From: Odontocerum albicorne
Taxonomy: Eukaryota; Arthropoda; Insecta; Trichoptera; Odontoceridae
Direction: 5' to 3'
DNA: 64,000 bases
Assembly: GCA_949825065.1 (NCBI GenBank)
Contig: OX463845.1
Span: 20,691,942 to 20,755,941, forward strand
Part shown: positions 21,803-33,749 of the stretch, piece after piece
Layout of the letters: every line of letters starts with the position of its first letter
Position numbering within the stretch: the stretch's first letter is position 1
The notes under the pieces: model-generated
Databases searched by the model: none
Told to the model about the DNA's origin: nothing
The model's input: the letters and a program-made list of their open reading frames with translations, nothing else
Position numbers and translations under genes: made by a program

Positions 21803-23399
21803 TATATTTTTTAAGACTCACACTAAGCAAACAAAAGTAAGTTTTACCATTACGCCATATTATATTTAAATTAATGTTTATCTGTATATCTTAATATAAT
21901 TATCATAAATTCTGAGTTGCGGTAGAAAATATGCCAAATGAAAAGCGACCGCGATTTAAAAATTTTAATCTTCCAAAACATTGATATTTTTTCCACCAGA
22001 GCAGATTTGTTCTACCAAGACAGGGTGATTACTGAAATACTACAGGCTACACACAATAAACCAATACACACTGGTGTGTTTTCTTCACAAAATGACTGAC
22101 AATTATATTTGACTGATTCTTATCATGTAATTTGTTTGTAAATGAAAAAGTTATTTTTTTTTAATCTAGTTTTGATTACCTATATAATTTCATTTCCCAA
22201 AACATTGCATTTCTATTTCAATATAAAACGTACAAACATGCTTGTAATAAATACCTCAAGATTGTGTAAGTTTTTTTTAGTTTTGATAACTTTGAACATT
22301 TTATGTGAGTCTAATCAGAATATTATAATTTTAAGTTATTTTCTGTGACAATTGCATAAATACACATGAATCAAGTAGGTAATATTAAGAATTTTATAAA
22401 AATATTTATTTTTGGGGCATGCTATTACTTTTAAGTAAATGTTTATATACCATATTACGATTGATTGGTGGGGCACTGCAGAACTCCTTTAAAAGCATAT
22501 TCAAGACAGTCATCGTCTTTCGTACAAAACTTATTCTTGAAAATGGTCCAGAATAGACTCAATATAAAAATTTAGAACATTAAACATTTATTCTTGTAGA
22601 ACATTAAACAATTTTTAAATACATGAAATCTTTATAAAGCCTAACTTTTTCATTTTAAATGTCTAAAAATATTTGAACCTAGGACATCTAGATCTTCAAA
22701 GGAGTGCAAACGGATGAAGGCTGCGATATTGTCCAAAAATAGAATTGCGAAGTGAATTTTTTCATTTTATTCAATATTTGCATCTATACAATATTTCACA
22801 AAAATTAAATAAGTGTCAATAATTAAGCAAATTGGTCAACTTATTAGCAATATGAAGCTTAAAATCAAGAGACAGTACCGCGTGCTGCTGGTACACATGA
22901 CTGGAAGAAACAGTAATTTAATTTTATAAAATATAAAACTTTGTAAAAAGTCCATTTAATTATTATTTCACCAAATATTTTCTTTTGGTGCTGAGCAAAT
23001 ATTATTTATTGTAATAAAGGGCAATAAATAAAAGGACAAAGTGAAATAAAATTAATTATTCTTTGCTTGCTTCCCTACAATCTCATTTCCGTAAATATAT
23101 TTTACAAACAACCCCTCGGAAATGAGTTGGTCTTCCTTTATGTTTTTTCATGGTCCAAGTATCGCTAACCATTATTGTAAACGATTTCTAACACCCTTAA
23201 ACGCTCATAATAATTTAAGATAAATAATATAATAACATTTATCTGTACACAAGTATACAGCATATTTGAAAATTCTCCGGAGAGTACAAGATACTCAAGT
23301 AATTTTGAACCTGAGTGCGCTAAACAAATCGATTAAAAATATGTTTTTATCTAAACGAACTTTAACGTGCATACGTAAACACCATCAATCAATTTACCT
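21803..23399. other. AT-rich DNA, nothing recognised
   Basis: The plus frame at 22142-22348 (68 residues, hydrophobic) has no motif. A slightly richer block at 22660-22740 (GGACATCTAGATCTTCAAAG) could be a transposase scrap but is too short to call. Confidence 0.45.
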
Positions 23400-23645
23400 A
23401 CTAGGATGGGCAGAGAGGATAAAACGTAAAACTTTCCTATAACAGCATACTTCTTTCGCCTCCTCCACACCCATACATCACCTCATACAGCTCTTTCTTT
23501 TCCCCATACTTTTTACCTATCTTTCTTTAATTTGATCCAACTATATTTTTTTCAGTCGTCCTCTACCACGACCCCCATCATGCTATCATTATAATTGATT
23601 AGTCAGTCTTTCATGTGACCCACTTTTTCGATATGTCCAATCCAA
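23400..23645 (-). mobile_element. LINE 3' end, family A, degraded
   Basis: The nucleotide tail TAGGATGGGCAGAGAGGATA (23402-23421) matches the tails at 44483 and 51320. Minus-strand translation gives GDVWVWRRRKKY and FYVLSSLPIL fragments in the family's C-terminal order. No intact frame. Confidence 0.6.
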
Positions 23646-24114
23646 CATAACGTGCTCTATTTTGTGTTTAAACAACATTAAAAAATAAGTTATTTCAACT
23701 TTGCCAAAGGGTTTGAAGCAGGGAGAGATAACTGAACACCTCAAATGCAAAGCATTTATCATTATTATTATTTTTTTTATCTTTTCTTTAAGACATAATT
23801 TTGTTTAACATGAGAACATGTTTTAGAAAATGGTGTATAGCATTAAGTAAATACTTAAATAAAAAATTTCATATCACCAATAGATGTATGTGCAGCATAA
23901 AATATTTCACACTTACGAGTAGATGCCACTTGTTAAGTTTGATTTAAGGGAGGTTATGAACAAAGAACATTATTTCTTTTCGCTTTTTTTTTATTTAATA
24001 AATTAATCTGTGATACCCAAATTTACCAAAAGCTATTCCCATGTACAAATTTAATACTGTAGAACTAAAGGACTTATCTAATTTCTATATTATGACTAAA
24101 ATTAAATTCTATTG
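23646..24114. other. AT-rich DNA, nothing recognised
   Basis: One TACGAGTA octamer at 23914. No other structure was seen. Confidence 0.5.
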
Positions 24115-24740
24115 ACATTCGCAAGGGCCCCGCTCCAGATCAATTACCACCTGTTTTTTTTAAACTGCACTAATGTTATTGGCGAACCATTGGTAAAACT
24201 ATACAATAAGTGTCCGAAAAGTAGGGAAACGGGTTGTTCAAATAAATACACAAAGGGGAGAATAAGCAGAACATAAAGAACTATCGTCCGATCTATTTGC
24301 TCTCAACTATACCGACGGTATTCGAGAGTCTCGCGGTGGGCAGGCTTTTTGTTAAGTTGCAGATCTTTATTGTGACTACTTAGCATGGATTATTCCCAGA
24401 GAGTTTGACTTCAACATACTAAATGTTATATTTTACCTATATTTATGAAGCTTTGGATGATGGGATCTAGGTGAACGCTTTATTTACAAACTATAGTAAG
24501 GCCTTCGATAATAATAACCATAAAAATTTTGCTCTCCAAGTTATCCAAACTAGGAATCGAGGATAGCCTTCTGAGTTGGTGTGAGACTTCAGCATATATT
24601 CCAGTGCGAGAGTTGTAGTATTAATTATTGCTCGAGCTCTCCCGTACCTAGATTGCATCGATTCGATAATGACTATGCTGCAGTCTCGGTGGCTGTTGTA
24701 ATGCCTTGAAAAGTTCTCTTAGAGAGCGTTTTTGTTTGTT
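24115..24740 (+). pseudogene. LINE reverse transcriptase relic (Jockey/CR1-like)
   Basis: Translated pieces across frames follow the reverse transcriptase of non-LTR elements. These are APLQINYH...FFLNCTNVIGEPL-KLYNKC (24125-24215), NYRPIYLLSTI-VFESL (24275-24335), SREFDLNILNVIFYLY-ALDDGI-VNALFTNYSKAFD (24398-24510), then LLSKLSKLGIEDSLLSWC (24525-24590). The motif A region (TNYSKAFD) is readable. The YADD region is not, and the homology fades after 24650. Several frameshifts and stops make it dead. It lies upstream of, and in the same orientation as, the mariner at 24895. Confidence 0.75.
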
Positions 24741-24894
24741 TGAACCATAACTCCGCCGCCACGGCGTGACTCTCGTTCATTCTTTTATTTTCTTTCTTTT
24801 CGCTGACTTTGTTTCTCTCAGACGTTTCGAAATATCTGTAAATATGTTAAAGTTTCGATGTGCGTTTATCTTTAATCATACGTGCACATATGTA

Positions 24895-25858
24895 CGAGGC
24901 GTATCCAGAAAGTAAGTGTACTGAGGCCCTCACGACCGGATGGATTTTATTTTTCGGCATGTTGACTACACTTCCGTGTAGCCTGACCCTTCTCCTCCAC
25001 AACGAGACCGTTTCGAGGTCAGTACGTTGAGAAGTGTCGACGCGACAACACGTTTTGTGAAAAATGTAAATCCAATCTCCCGCCAAGTGCGAAATGCGGG
25101 GCGTCATCCGTTATCTCGTTTGGAAGGGAAAACGTCCGGTTGAGGTTTATAATGAGGTGAAAACTGCATATGGTGATAAAGCTATGAATCGTACGAGTGT
25201 TTACAAGTGGTGTCGCGAGTTTAAAAACGGTCGTTGTCTGTGCATGATGATCAGAGGAGCGGAAGACCTTCAATTGTGACTGACGAAATTGACGAAATTG
25301 ACGAAATTGTTTTGGGACTGTCAAGGCATAATTTTAATTGAATATATGCCTCAAGGGGAGACCATCAACTCTGCAAGATACTGTGAGACCCTAAAAAAAT
25401 TGCGGAGGGCGATTCAGAAAAAGAGGAGAGGCATGCTGACAAAGGGAGTCTGCCTGCTGCACGACAATGCCAGACCACATACGGCCAACGCCACGAAGAA
25501 ACTGCTCGCCTCGTTTAAATGGGATGTCCTGAACCATCCCGCGCATTCCCCTGACCTAGCACCTTCAGATTACTATCTCTTTACCTCCCTGAGGCTGCAC
25601 ATGGGTGGAAAAAGGTTTTCAACCGACGAGGAGGTAAAGGAGGAGGTGGAGAAGTGGACGGAGGGGTTGGCGGGAAACTACTTCGAGGAAGGCATCAAAA
25701 AGTTGATACCCCGCTTCACCACCTGCATTGAGAGGAATGACGACTATGTCGAAAAATAGCTTACATATGTACTACGGTAACCACGTAATTTTTTTGTTTA
25801 AATAAAAAAAATTGTAACCTACAAAAATTCAGTACACTTACTTTCTGGACTTACCTAG
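24895..25858 (+). mobile_element. Mariner element with internal deletion
   Basis: The inverted ends start CGAGGCGTATCCAGAAAG (24895-24912) and, on the other strand, CTAGGTAAGTCCAGAAAG (25858-25841). They then share the further block TAAGTGTACTGA. TA dinucleotides flank both ends (24893-24894 and 25859-25860). The element is 964 bp long. A usual mariner is about 1.3 kb, and the missing third is explained by the gap in the transposase. The ends look usable in trans. Confidence 0.92.
25094..25759 (+). pseudogene. Mariner transposase, central part deleted
   Basis: Residues from MRGVIRYLVWKGKRP through YKWCREFKNGR (25094-25239) form the N-terminal helix-turn-helix. A frameshift follows, and the HDDQRSGRPSIVTDEI linker continues in another frame to about 25310. 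The text then jumps directly to FWDCQGIILIEYMPQGETIN, so about 110 residues with the first catalytic Asp are gone. The C-terminal half (25289-25759) keeps LLHDNARPHTA and SPDLAPSDYYLF, whose two Asp residues are separated by exactly 34 residues. This is the DD34D signature of mariner. It ends FTTCIERNDDYVEK as usual. The junction carries three GACGAAATT-type repeats. It cannot encode an active enzyme. Confidence 0.92.
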
Positions 25859-25860
25859 TA

Positions 25861-27477
25861 TGAATTATTCAATGTAATTTTTTATTTCATGAATAACCTC
25901 GCATTGACGTACAGTTACTGAAGAATGTGTGCTTTCGAATGTGTCAGCTTAGTTATTTTAAAATTATATATTTTCTAGGTCTTGTGACGTGCTATTTATT
26001 TATGGGCACACCATAAGTGAAAATAAATGGAGTATTTTTTCTCATGTAAGTGATTCTCTGAGTAAATAAGGTTTAGGATCTCTTTTTAAACATTCGTATG
26101 GACCTTGCTTACATCCACATAATCATAGCAATATCATTTTTGCGGCATTCAACTAATATTTTCAGTTACAAATATTTCACTGTATAAGCTTGTTCAATAT
26201 ATTATATTTCATTTCAATGTTTAAATACAATAGTTAAATTTATTTATGTTCCCAGCTTTCAATATTGTCATATTATTGATAGATTTTCCTTACGATGCAC
26301 ATATAGTAATTAGCAACGGATCATTAGCTTGGTTGAAGAGTGGCGTAACATCCAAGTTATGAAGTACAAGGGAGTTTTTATTAATATGCTCTCAAAAAGG
26401 AGAATTTTTACCAAAATTTAAATGTTTATACTCGATTACAAAATAATCACACCGTGTTTTAAATGTTAAATTATAATAATACAAAAATTTCTTTCAAAAG
26501 TGATCCAAATGTATTACTGTACAACAAGGTAAACATAATATAACTAAGATTATTTGCATAACGTACTACTTTAACATACGTTGGAAATGAATTGATTAAA
26601 ATGTAATTTACTTAAAAAATATCATTTTTGAATTTATACCATAGAGATGTGTGAAGAAGCATTCATTTAATTATTATATATTTGAACACATGAATATGCT
26701 TTCAGGAAGGATTCAGTTCACTTATTTTATTGTATACATCGAATAAGCGTATTCCGATTCAGTTATTAAAAAACATTCATCCAAAAAAGTTTATTTTGGG
26801 TTTGTTCTCTGGTGAAATTTTCCCATCAAATTGTAACATATGCCACTGCCTTTGTCACACGATATGTAAGTTGAATAGGGAACGTTAATTACCTTAAATT
26901 TGATTGACGCGTATTGAAAACTTCGGTGACTTGAAATCGACGAAAATCTGATATAACGCTGATATCAATTTTACAACTGAGTGGGGGAGGGGGTTAAATG
27001 ACTATTCAATTTAACTAGCTTACAAATCAAGCTAAGAATATCATAATAAAAAATAAATTAAAAAATATTATAACGTTTATGTGAGGGATAGCAATTAGTT
27101 TTAGAACTCGTATTGAAGTTGATACGATCAAATTAATGAAATTACAAAGAGAATTGAACAGTTTTCCTTAATAAAAACCGTTTTCCTTAATATTTACTCG
27201 TCAGATTCATGTACATGAAAGTGGTAAATAAATTAATATTTTTTTGGGTTATTCATTATAAATTTACCCTTATATGAGTGTGACTTGGTATTTATTATTC
27301 ATTTTGTGAACATTCAACAATGTATACGTATTTGCACTCGTATATTTTGCTCAAAAAAATTGGATTTTCATCACGTTTGACAACTCAAATATTTGGTATT
27401 TTGCTAAGTGCAAAGTTGTTATAATTTAACATGATTCTTCATTTTTTTCATATCATAATCAGACGTACAATTATTAC
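25861..27477. other. AT-rich DNA, nothing recognised
   Basis: No frame above 60 residues has features. No terminal repeats were found. Confidence 0.5.
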
Positions 27478-27545
27478 CTCACGCCGTGTCCCTTTTGGAG
27501 TAGATAGAGGACAGATTTACACGCCTTCTTTCATAATCACTTTAC
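27478..27545 (-). mobile_element. LINE 3' tail fragment, family A
   Basis: CTCACGCCGTGTCCCTTTTG followed by GTAGATAGAGGACAGATTTA and CACGCC resembles the tails at 15590, 28480 and 44470. Only about 70 bp remain. Confidence 0.45.
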
Positions 27546-28439
27546 AAATCTAATTTATGTTGTTTCATCATCTAGTAGACAGATTTTTTATTTGAGGTTA
27601 ATAAATAAAAAATTGCGGTTTTTATAAAATATTTAATATTTAAACTTTCAATGTACGATTTTCATTTAAATATAACAAAAAATATTTCAATGTTAAAAGC
27701 GTACTGTACATTTTCAAATCAAAGGAAATATTACTTTCACAAAATAAAGTTTTTACATTTGGTTTTCTGCACCATAAAAACTTTTGAAGAGAACTATATT
27801 TTTTTTCATATATATGTAGGTTATTTCATACACAAAAAGCTTTTATCTTGGAAAGAATGAAATACATTTTTACATATAAATTGTGTCAAAAGTTTTCATA
27901 GAGTTTCGGTAAATAAAGGGAATATATTATATTTACATATAAGATACATATTTCAAACTAACAGTATGTTGAATGCCTCTCTCTAGCATTGTTAACACAC
28001 ATATTCCTTTGATAGCAATAAGAAAAAAGTTCCTCTCACGTGGAGTAATGGCCGTTTTATTATGTATACATTCTATTCAGGCTTGACGTCATAAAATGAA
28101 AACATCCGCACCTCCAGTGTGATTTCTTGTATAACATTCACGAGAGCTTGTCAAAAGTCACGAAGAATAACAAGCTGGTGTGATAAAGTGATATTATGAA
28201 TCAAACCGACAAAATGAAATCGTCATATCTGAGAAAAGAAAAAAAATAACATGTTCTCTTGAATAGGGTAGGTTCTTTGGACAAATTTTGATGTCTTTGC
28301 TTGTGTTTTTTGTCATTTTTTTCCTATTTCAAAGTCTAACAATGGAGAATGGCTTTTTGTGTACATTCCGACAAATTTGAATATATATATTCTAAAAAAT
28401 TTACCTAGGCAATAACAATTCACATAAAATGTCATTTAA
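27546..28439. other. AT-rich DNA, nothing recognised
   Basis: The 69-residue plus frame at 27651-27860 is Phe/Lys/Ile-rich with no motif. The rest is featureless. Confidence 0.5.
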
Positions 28440-28690
28440 TTTATAATACATACAAATCATCCCACCATGTATTTTTTAAGGTACGAGTAGATAGATATTT
28501 ACACTTTTCTATCCGTGAAGACAGCTCTAGCCTCTATCATTGTAGACTCATCCATAACATACATATCGTCTTATATGCTCCTGTGTTTCTTATACTTCTC
28601 CGCGTTCCCTTTGTTTAAATCTCTCTAACTATATTATCTCACTCTTTCCTAAGTACACCTTTTCCTCGCTGCACATTAATATCAGATATG
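28440..28690 (-). mobile_element. LINE 3' end, family A, degraded
   Basis: The minus strand translates to MDESTMIEARAVFTDRKV and a short tail, matching the CMNVDEAREVCKDR-type end of family A. The nucleotide tail GTAGATAGATATTTACACTT near 28487 matches other copies. Confidence 0.55.
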
Positions 28691-29144
28691 TATTCTTGTT
28701 TTGTATTTTTTTCATAACTCGTTCTATCGATGTAGCTTAACAATCTTAATATTTCTTTCAGAATTCTACTTCGATCTCTTAAAAATATTTATCCTTCATG
28801 CAATTATTTCTTTCTCTATCAAGCTTTGTTATGCCAGATATTTTTTTTTTGTAAATCGTTTATCTGGTAATACAGTATATAAATATCTGGTATAAGAAAG
28901 ATTAAAGAGAACGCTAGGGAAACACTCTTGATTGAGAAGCATTTTTTGGAATTATAAGGACATCTGAAGAAAATTAGTATTTGTTTTATATGTACTATTT
29001 ATATTTAACTATTTAACATTATAGTGCTTAAAATAATACATATTTAATATTCGAATTATGAAAACGTATTTCATTTTTGATAATTTTTTTTATTCTATTC
29101 TTAACAGGCACAGTTTTTCATTTCTTTATCAAATTTAACCCTTT
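28691..29144. other. AT-rich DNA, nothing recognised
   Basis: A 64-residue plus frame at 28701-28895 is hydrophobic chance sequence. It overlaps the edge of the LINE tail in antisense. Confidence 0.5.
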
Positions 29145-29245
29145 TGTGCCCCCCTTAAGATGAGGTGAAAGTCTTGAAACCGGTAGGGTTATACCGTTAC
29201 AAAAAGTGGAATAAACAGTGTTTGATAAAATAAATTACATCTTTC
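29145..29245 (+). mobile_element. PLE pseudo-LTR fragment, isolated
   Basis: The stretch from CCCCCTTAAGATGAGG through CTTGAAACCGGTAGGGTTAT and ACCGTTAC to ATAAACAGTGTTTG-TAAA-TAAATTACA matches the 3' part of the PLE repeat. No coding part adjoins it. The hammerhead-like core is changed: CTTAAGA for CTGAAGA and GTT for GTC. This copy is expected to be inactive. Confidence 0.85.
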
Positions 29246-29454
29246 TTTAACATATAAAATACTCAACATACAAAAATTTTCAATACTTCCTAGATCACCG
29301 GCAGTTTTTAATTTCAGTAAGTATTTTATAATTAAAATCGTAAGCTGTCATTTAAATAATTACCTGGGTAATAAAGAAATTAATTTTGTAGAAAGCGAAA
29401 TATTTCAAATTGAAGCGTTTCCCAAAGGTATGTTGCATTTACCTCGGACTAGAC

Positions 29455-29735
29455 GTATGAAAAATCCAACAATTCTGAAAGAGCTACAAATTCAACAACG
29501 TTAGTTTTCAATTATACAATTGCGTATTATCAGGTACTTTGACCATATTATCTGACAGACGGGAGGATACAATGGAGAAACTGGTGATCCAAGGAAAAAA
29601 CGAGAGGTCCCGATACGGAGCAAGTTAACAACGCGATGGACAGAACTGGTCAACAATGCAATTAACAGCTGACTCCAAGAGTGTATTAGAAGTTCTACAC
29701 ACCGTGAAAAATAGAGGCGTATCATTCTTCTTTCT
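29455..29735 (+). pseudogene. LINE C-terminal fragment, family B
   Basis: Frame-hopping translation gives IQLRIIRYFDHII (29510-29550), EKLVIQGKNERSRYGAS (29573-29625), TRWTELVNNAINS (29632-29670) and LQECIRS-STHREK (29672-29712). This matches the C-terminal block of RTE/R1-type reverse transcriptase proteins, with GHI-R, IQGK--G-RS-GRSPTRWTDQ, then LQE--R-ATHRE-WR. Two frameshifts break it. It lies just before the convergent family A copy at 29780. Confidence 0.65.
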
Positions 29736-29779
29736 ACAGTGCGGTCAATCCGCTATTTTTTTATTCAACGGTTATGAAT

Positions 29780-30900
29780 GTATGCCATCACACCATTTAC
29801 CTGTTGGTGAACAGACAGAGTCTCATATTTTCTATCTCGACACACATCCTTAGCCTCTTCTACATCCATACAACTTCTTCGATTTCTCTGATTTTCTAAA
29901 TTTCCTTCTTTCAGAATATCATTAACCATGATTTCCTTGGTCTTCATCTCACAGACTTCCAACTCACATTTGCACTATACTTGTATATATGTTTTATTAC
30001 ACTTTCTTCAATCATTCGTTCTACATGCCCAAACTATCTAAACGTGTTCTTCTTCATCTTACTTAACGCATCAGCCTTAAGTTTATAGTGTTGAGCTCAA
30101 AGTCAAAGTCCACATTTCACAAAGTTGACACCAAAATACTATTGTGGATCATCATCTTAGCAGATTTTGATACTGTCCGTTTCGAATATATAGTATTTAT
30201 ATGTTTTAGAGCCCCACTGACTTTGTTTCCTATCGCTGCATAACATTCGATATCCCTCTTAACTCTTCCAGCATCTAAAAAATACTACTCAAATAGCAGA
30301 AGTCTTTAACTATGTTAACTCTAATTTTTCATTATTCATCCATATGTCGCATTTACTTTTCCTTTCACACTTTTTTATCACAACTTCATTGGATTTTTCA
30401 ACGTTTATTCTCAGATATTTTCCTTCGCATCTCTCATACAATTTATTTATCAAACTCTGCAATTCATCTTCACTCTCCGCCAGCACTATCATGTCATCTG
30501 CATACAGTAATCCGCTTACGTTCTCATTTGACATTTATATGCTACCAATTGACCTCTGCAGCTTCTTCACACATAAATCGATATAATTAGCTAATAATAA
30601 TAATAAATGTTGAAACACCAAGGTCACATAACGCATCCTTGCTTTACCGCTTTCGAAATATTGAACAATTCAATCAAGGTACCATTCATTCTAAAACATG
30701 CTCTACTTTCGTCATATAATGACGCAATACCACGTATCAGTTTGCGTTCAATAACATATTTATTTGATATTTTCCATAGCGTGTCTCTTATCCTTTTTTT
30801 GTTTAAAAAAAAAGATACAAATTGTTGGTTTCAAATTTATTATACTACTTGTATACAGTTCAAAAGCATTAGTATCAGGATACTTATCAAAATTGTGTGA
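29780..30900 (-). pseudogene. LINE reverse transcriptase 3' half, family A (longest copy)
   Basis: On the minus strand the order is as follows. Around 30725-30640 there is LYDESRACFRMNGT and KAVKQGC-M-PWCFN. Then comes LLYADDMIVLAESEDELQSL (catalytic YADD, about 30507-30448), LRINVEKSNEVVIKKCERKS, KMKKNTFR-FGHVERMIEES (about 30060), RPRKSWLMIF, and the C-terminal EEAKDVCRDRKYETLSV block near 29850. This is the reverse transcriptase and C-terminal region of an endonuclease-reverse transcriptase LINE. The largest open piece is 74 residues (30310-30534). Stops and frameshifts are frequent. The other family A tails in this window are truncated versions of this copy. Confidence 0.78.
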
Positions 30901-31183
30901 AAATACTTAAGATCACCCGTCGGAGAACAAAAGGCAATCAGGATGCAATCCAAAGAAATCCCGCGAGTTTATCTCATTAATGAATTAAGATAAAAAAGAC
31001 ACGAATGCTCGTGCACCTGCACATCTACCCGTCATGCACATCGACTACCTTCACTAATGACCTCTTGGTTATTGACTTCCCACAACATTGGGTCATGACG
31101 TTACTATAAGTCTTGAAAAAACTTTTATTAAAAATCGAATGAAGAATTTAGATATTTAGTGAAACGTCTTATACTATTGCATT

Positions 31184-31490
31184 GACGACCTCCGTAGCCT
31201 AGTAAGTATGACGCTTGGCATCCACTCGGGGGTTTCGGATTCAATTCCTGATGGTACCCAAAAAAATAGCCCTAGTCTGATAAAAGAGATCGTCGAAAAA
31301 TACTTTACAAATGTTTCTGCACGTGGGGCAGTGTTACCAATATATACAATACAATAACAAACCGCGAGTTCCGTGCCTTCTCCAGTGGTTCTTTACCCGA
31401 TGGCTTGTTTGCTGAGGTTACATATTCAATATAATATTCTTCTCCCGACCACACTCTTCAATATGTCTATAGCGGGTTGCTTATCTTGAT
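31184..31490 (+). mobile_element. SINE, tail type 1, nearly complete
   Basis: The head GACGACCTCCGTAGCCTAGT (box A region), with box B GGATTCAATTCC at 31239-31250, is followed by a poly-A-like AAAAAATAG. The type 1 tail then shows CACGTGGGGCAGTGTTACCA, GTTCCGTGCCTTCTCCAGTG, GTTCTTTACCCGATGGCTTG and a CACTCTTCAATATGTC end. Pol III boxes inside the head would drive transcription. The arms do not form a clean cloverleaf, so it is not a tRNA gene. Confidence 0.8.
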
Positions 31491-33329
31491 ACGCGTGATG
31501 ATCTTGATTTGTATTCAATGAATATAGACTCAGGAATGCGGACATAAAACGATAAGTGGACAGCGGATAAATAAATAACGAGTTTTGACAGTTGAATGAA
31601 TGACAATAATAATATGTTTATTTCTCGGCGCGCGGACAATATATACCAATGAGTGAATACATTCGCGATACATATCTGCCTTGCTCTAGCGCATGAATTG
31701 GCGGTAGGTTAATTATTTGTATTTGGAGATGGCTAGCCAATTTGCAGACACTGTAAATAGTAAATATTGTTGTTGTTCATAGCGTGTGACAATCCTTGAA
31801 TTCTTCATCGGTCATTGGCCCTGTATGTTTACTATCTGACAATAATAAATTTAATTTAATTGTGTTTAACAATTCACTTATTATTTTGACAATTATTTAT
31901 TTACTAGGTAGGTATCCTACATGTCTAAATCACCTCTTCGGATATGATGAAGAGTTTCATATGAAGAAACAAAATGCAATAATTTTGATGCTTATAAAAA
32001 TAATATTTACATATCATCATTTAATTTATTTTATTACAGCCGTCATATAATATTTTTGATACAAAATATTTAAGAACAATCACAAATAAAATTTAATATT
32101 TATATGTAAGCGGTGTTACACAACATAAAAAACTAGTATACGATGAACAACACAACAAAGCAAACCTTTAAAACACAATCAATTCCTCCAGGCAAGAACA
32201 ACTTCTTCACTTAAATCCATATAATGGCCATATTCATTGCTGTTATATAGATAGACATATCTTATTTCTTACTCCATAAAATGAACAGCAAGATTGGTCT
32301 TATCAACTTGATCAATATACTTTAAGACAAGATATATAACACTGTACATGTCAGTCATTGGAGATTTCCAAAACTACATATTTTATCTTTGTCGTAACGT
32401 ATTTGGACACGCTTCTAGCCCCTGCAGATAAGTGAAGCGCAAGAAAAATAGATTCAGTTTATTTATTCAAAATATTTGTTATCTGATCACATTAACCCTT
32501 TGCTCCAACACTCTCAATTGGAAAGAGATGAAGATATGTCTTTCACTGAAATAAGTATATTCAGGGTCCATAAGGGCCAAATTCCTTAGGTACATTTACA
32601 TAAGAGAGGAGCGAGGTCACTGTGACGTTCCGTCCTGTAAATATTTAAATCTCTGTGAAATACTGCATTGTAATTTATTGTATAAAGTCATCTGAATAAA
32701 ATGTTGAAGAAGTGTGGATTTTCTATCATGATCATCTACTCACGACATAACATTGCTCAATCTGTGCAGTCTTGTTATGCAAGTGTTGTACAAATAATTA
32801 GTTACAACCTCTTCAAAAAGGAATAAAACATTTTTCCGGTACAGAGTACATCATACAAATAACGATGACATTATCGGTCTCTTTTTAGTTTTAGCGATAT
32901 GCAATGCACTCGAGATATCGAATTTCTTGTACCCATATTTTCTTCAGCTTTATCTATAATTGCATTTTTTATTTATTTTTACTATCCACAATAAATCATT
33001 TTAAAAGAAAGACGAATCGTAGAGTATAAGTAAATATCAATGCTTAAACCCACTGTTTTGTGGATATATATAGAACCGCTTCTCTAGGCAAAACTTGTGA
33101 CGAAGTACTCATTCATTAATCATCAATTCAATGTATTAATCCTTAATACTAAAACCCTCGACTGAATCATTCGCATCCATATACATATTTAAATCCCAAA
33201 CTATCACATACACGATTCCAACCGCATCAAAATCAAATCGAACAATTATTACTGCACTCCACATTCGCTTCAGTTATTCACTCATTTGCATTTATCTTAT
33301 TTCCAAGAAGTTAGTTTTATAAAAAAAGT
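31491..33329. other. AT-rich DNA, nothing recognised
   Basis: A CG-containing patch occurs at 31625-31690 (TCGGCGCGCGGACAATATAT). The 84-residue plus frame at 31796-32050 is hydrophobic without motifs. No repeat ends were found. Confidence 0.5.
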
Positions 33330-33410
33330 TCTAGACTGTACATATATGTTAAAATTTAAGAGTAATTAATAAAGTTTACGTTCTTGATAGCCCAAAATGT
33401 ACAGTCTAGA
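33330..33410. other. 14-bp inverted repeat enclosing 53 bases
   Basis: TCTAGACTGTACAT (33330-33343) and its exact reverse complement ATGTACAGTCTAGA (33397-33410). It could be a tiny MITE or a fold-back residue. No target duplication is evident. Confidence 0.75.
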
Positions 33411-33536
33411 TAAGGAAGCGTTAGATTGCGTTATTTTAACTGTTGAGACAATTCCTTCTCGTGTACAATCGCCTAATTAAAAACGCCCACTGTTTTTCAT
33501 TGAGTGTTTGATAATACTGAGTAATTTATTAATTTA

Positions 33537-33749
33537 CTAGCTGTACCCGGCCACGCGTTGCTGTGGCTCAATCTGGTTAAATGGAAAAGAAAGAAAAGAG
33601 AAAGCGCACGTTTCTAATATGTTTAATTTCACAATGCTTGTGAGTATACAATATTTTTGACATCTTTCAGCCACTCTCAGCCTGTCGCGTTCATTATGTT
33701 GAGAACGAAGCAGATCTGAATCTGCAGAACGCGATCGCTGCGCTCGCAA
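33537..33749 (-). pseudogene. Helitron-associated Arg-rich fragment
   Basis: The minus frame is open upstream of its first Met to about 33830. It reads LVHQNAEEAAEQCAARLKDA and then RLRAQRSRSADSDLLRSQHN before running into the Helitron 3' end. The Arg/Ala/Glu-rich text resembles the low-complexity N-terminal segments of Helitron proteins. It is too short and biased for a firm assignment. A pyrimidine tract ending in CAG (minus strand, just before CNRSALVHQ) looks like a splice acceptor. Confidence 0.4.

Noticed and set aside
25019..25324. 101-residue and 86-residue minus frames over the mariner 5' part
   Set aside because: Antisense of the transposase N-terminus. The plus strand carries the recognised protein.
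30312..30900. Plus frames of 92, 80 and 97 residues
   Set aside because: The first two are antisense to the LINE reverse transcriptase with YADD. The third is also within the LINE copy.
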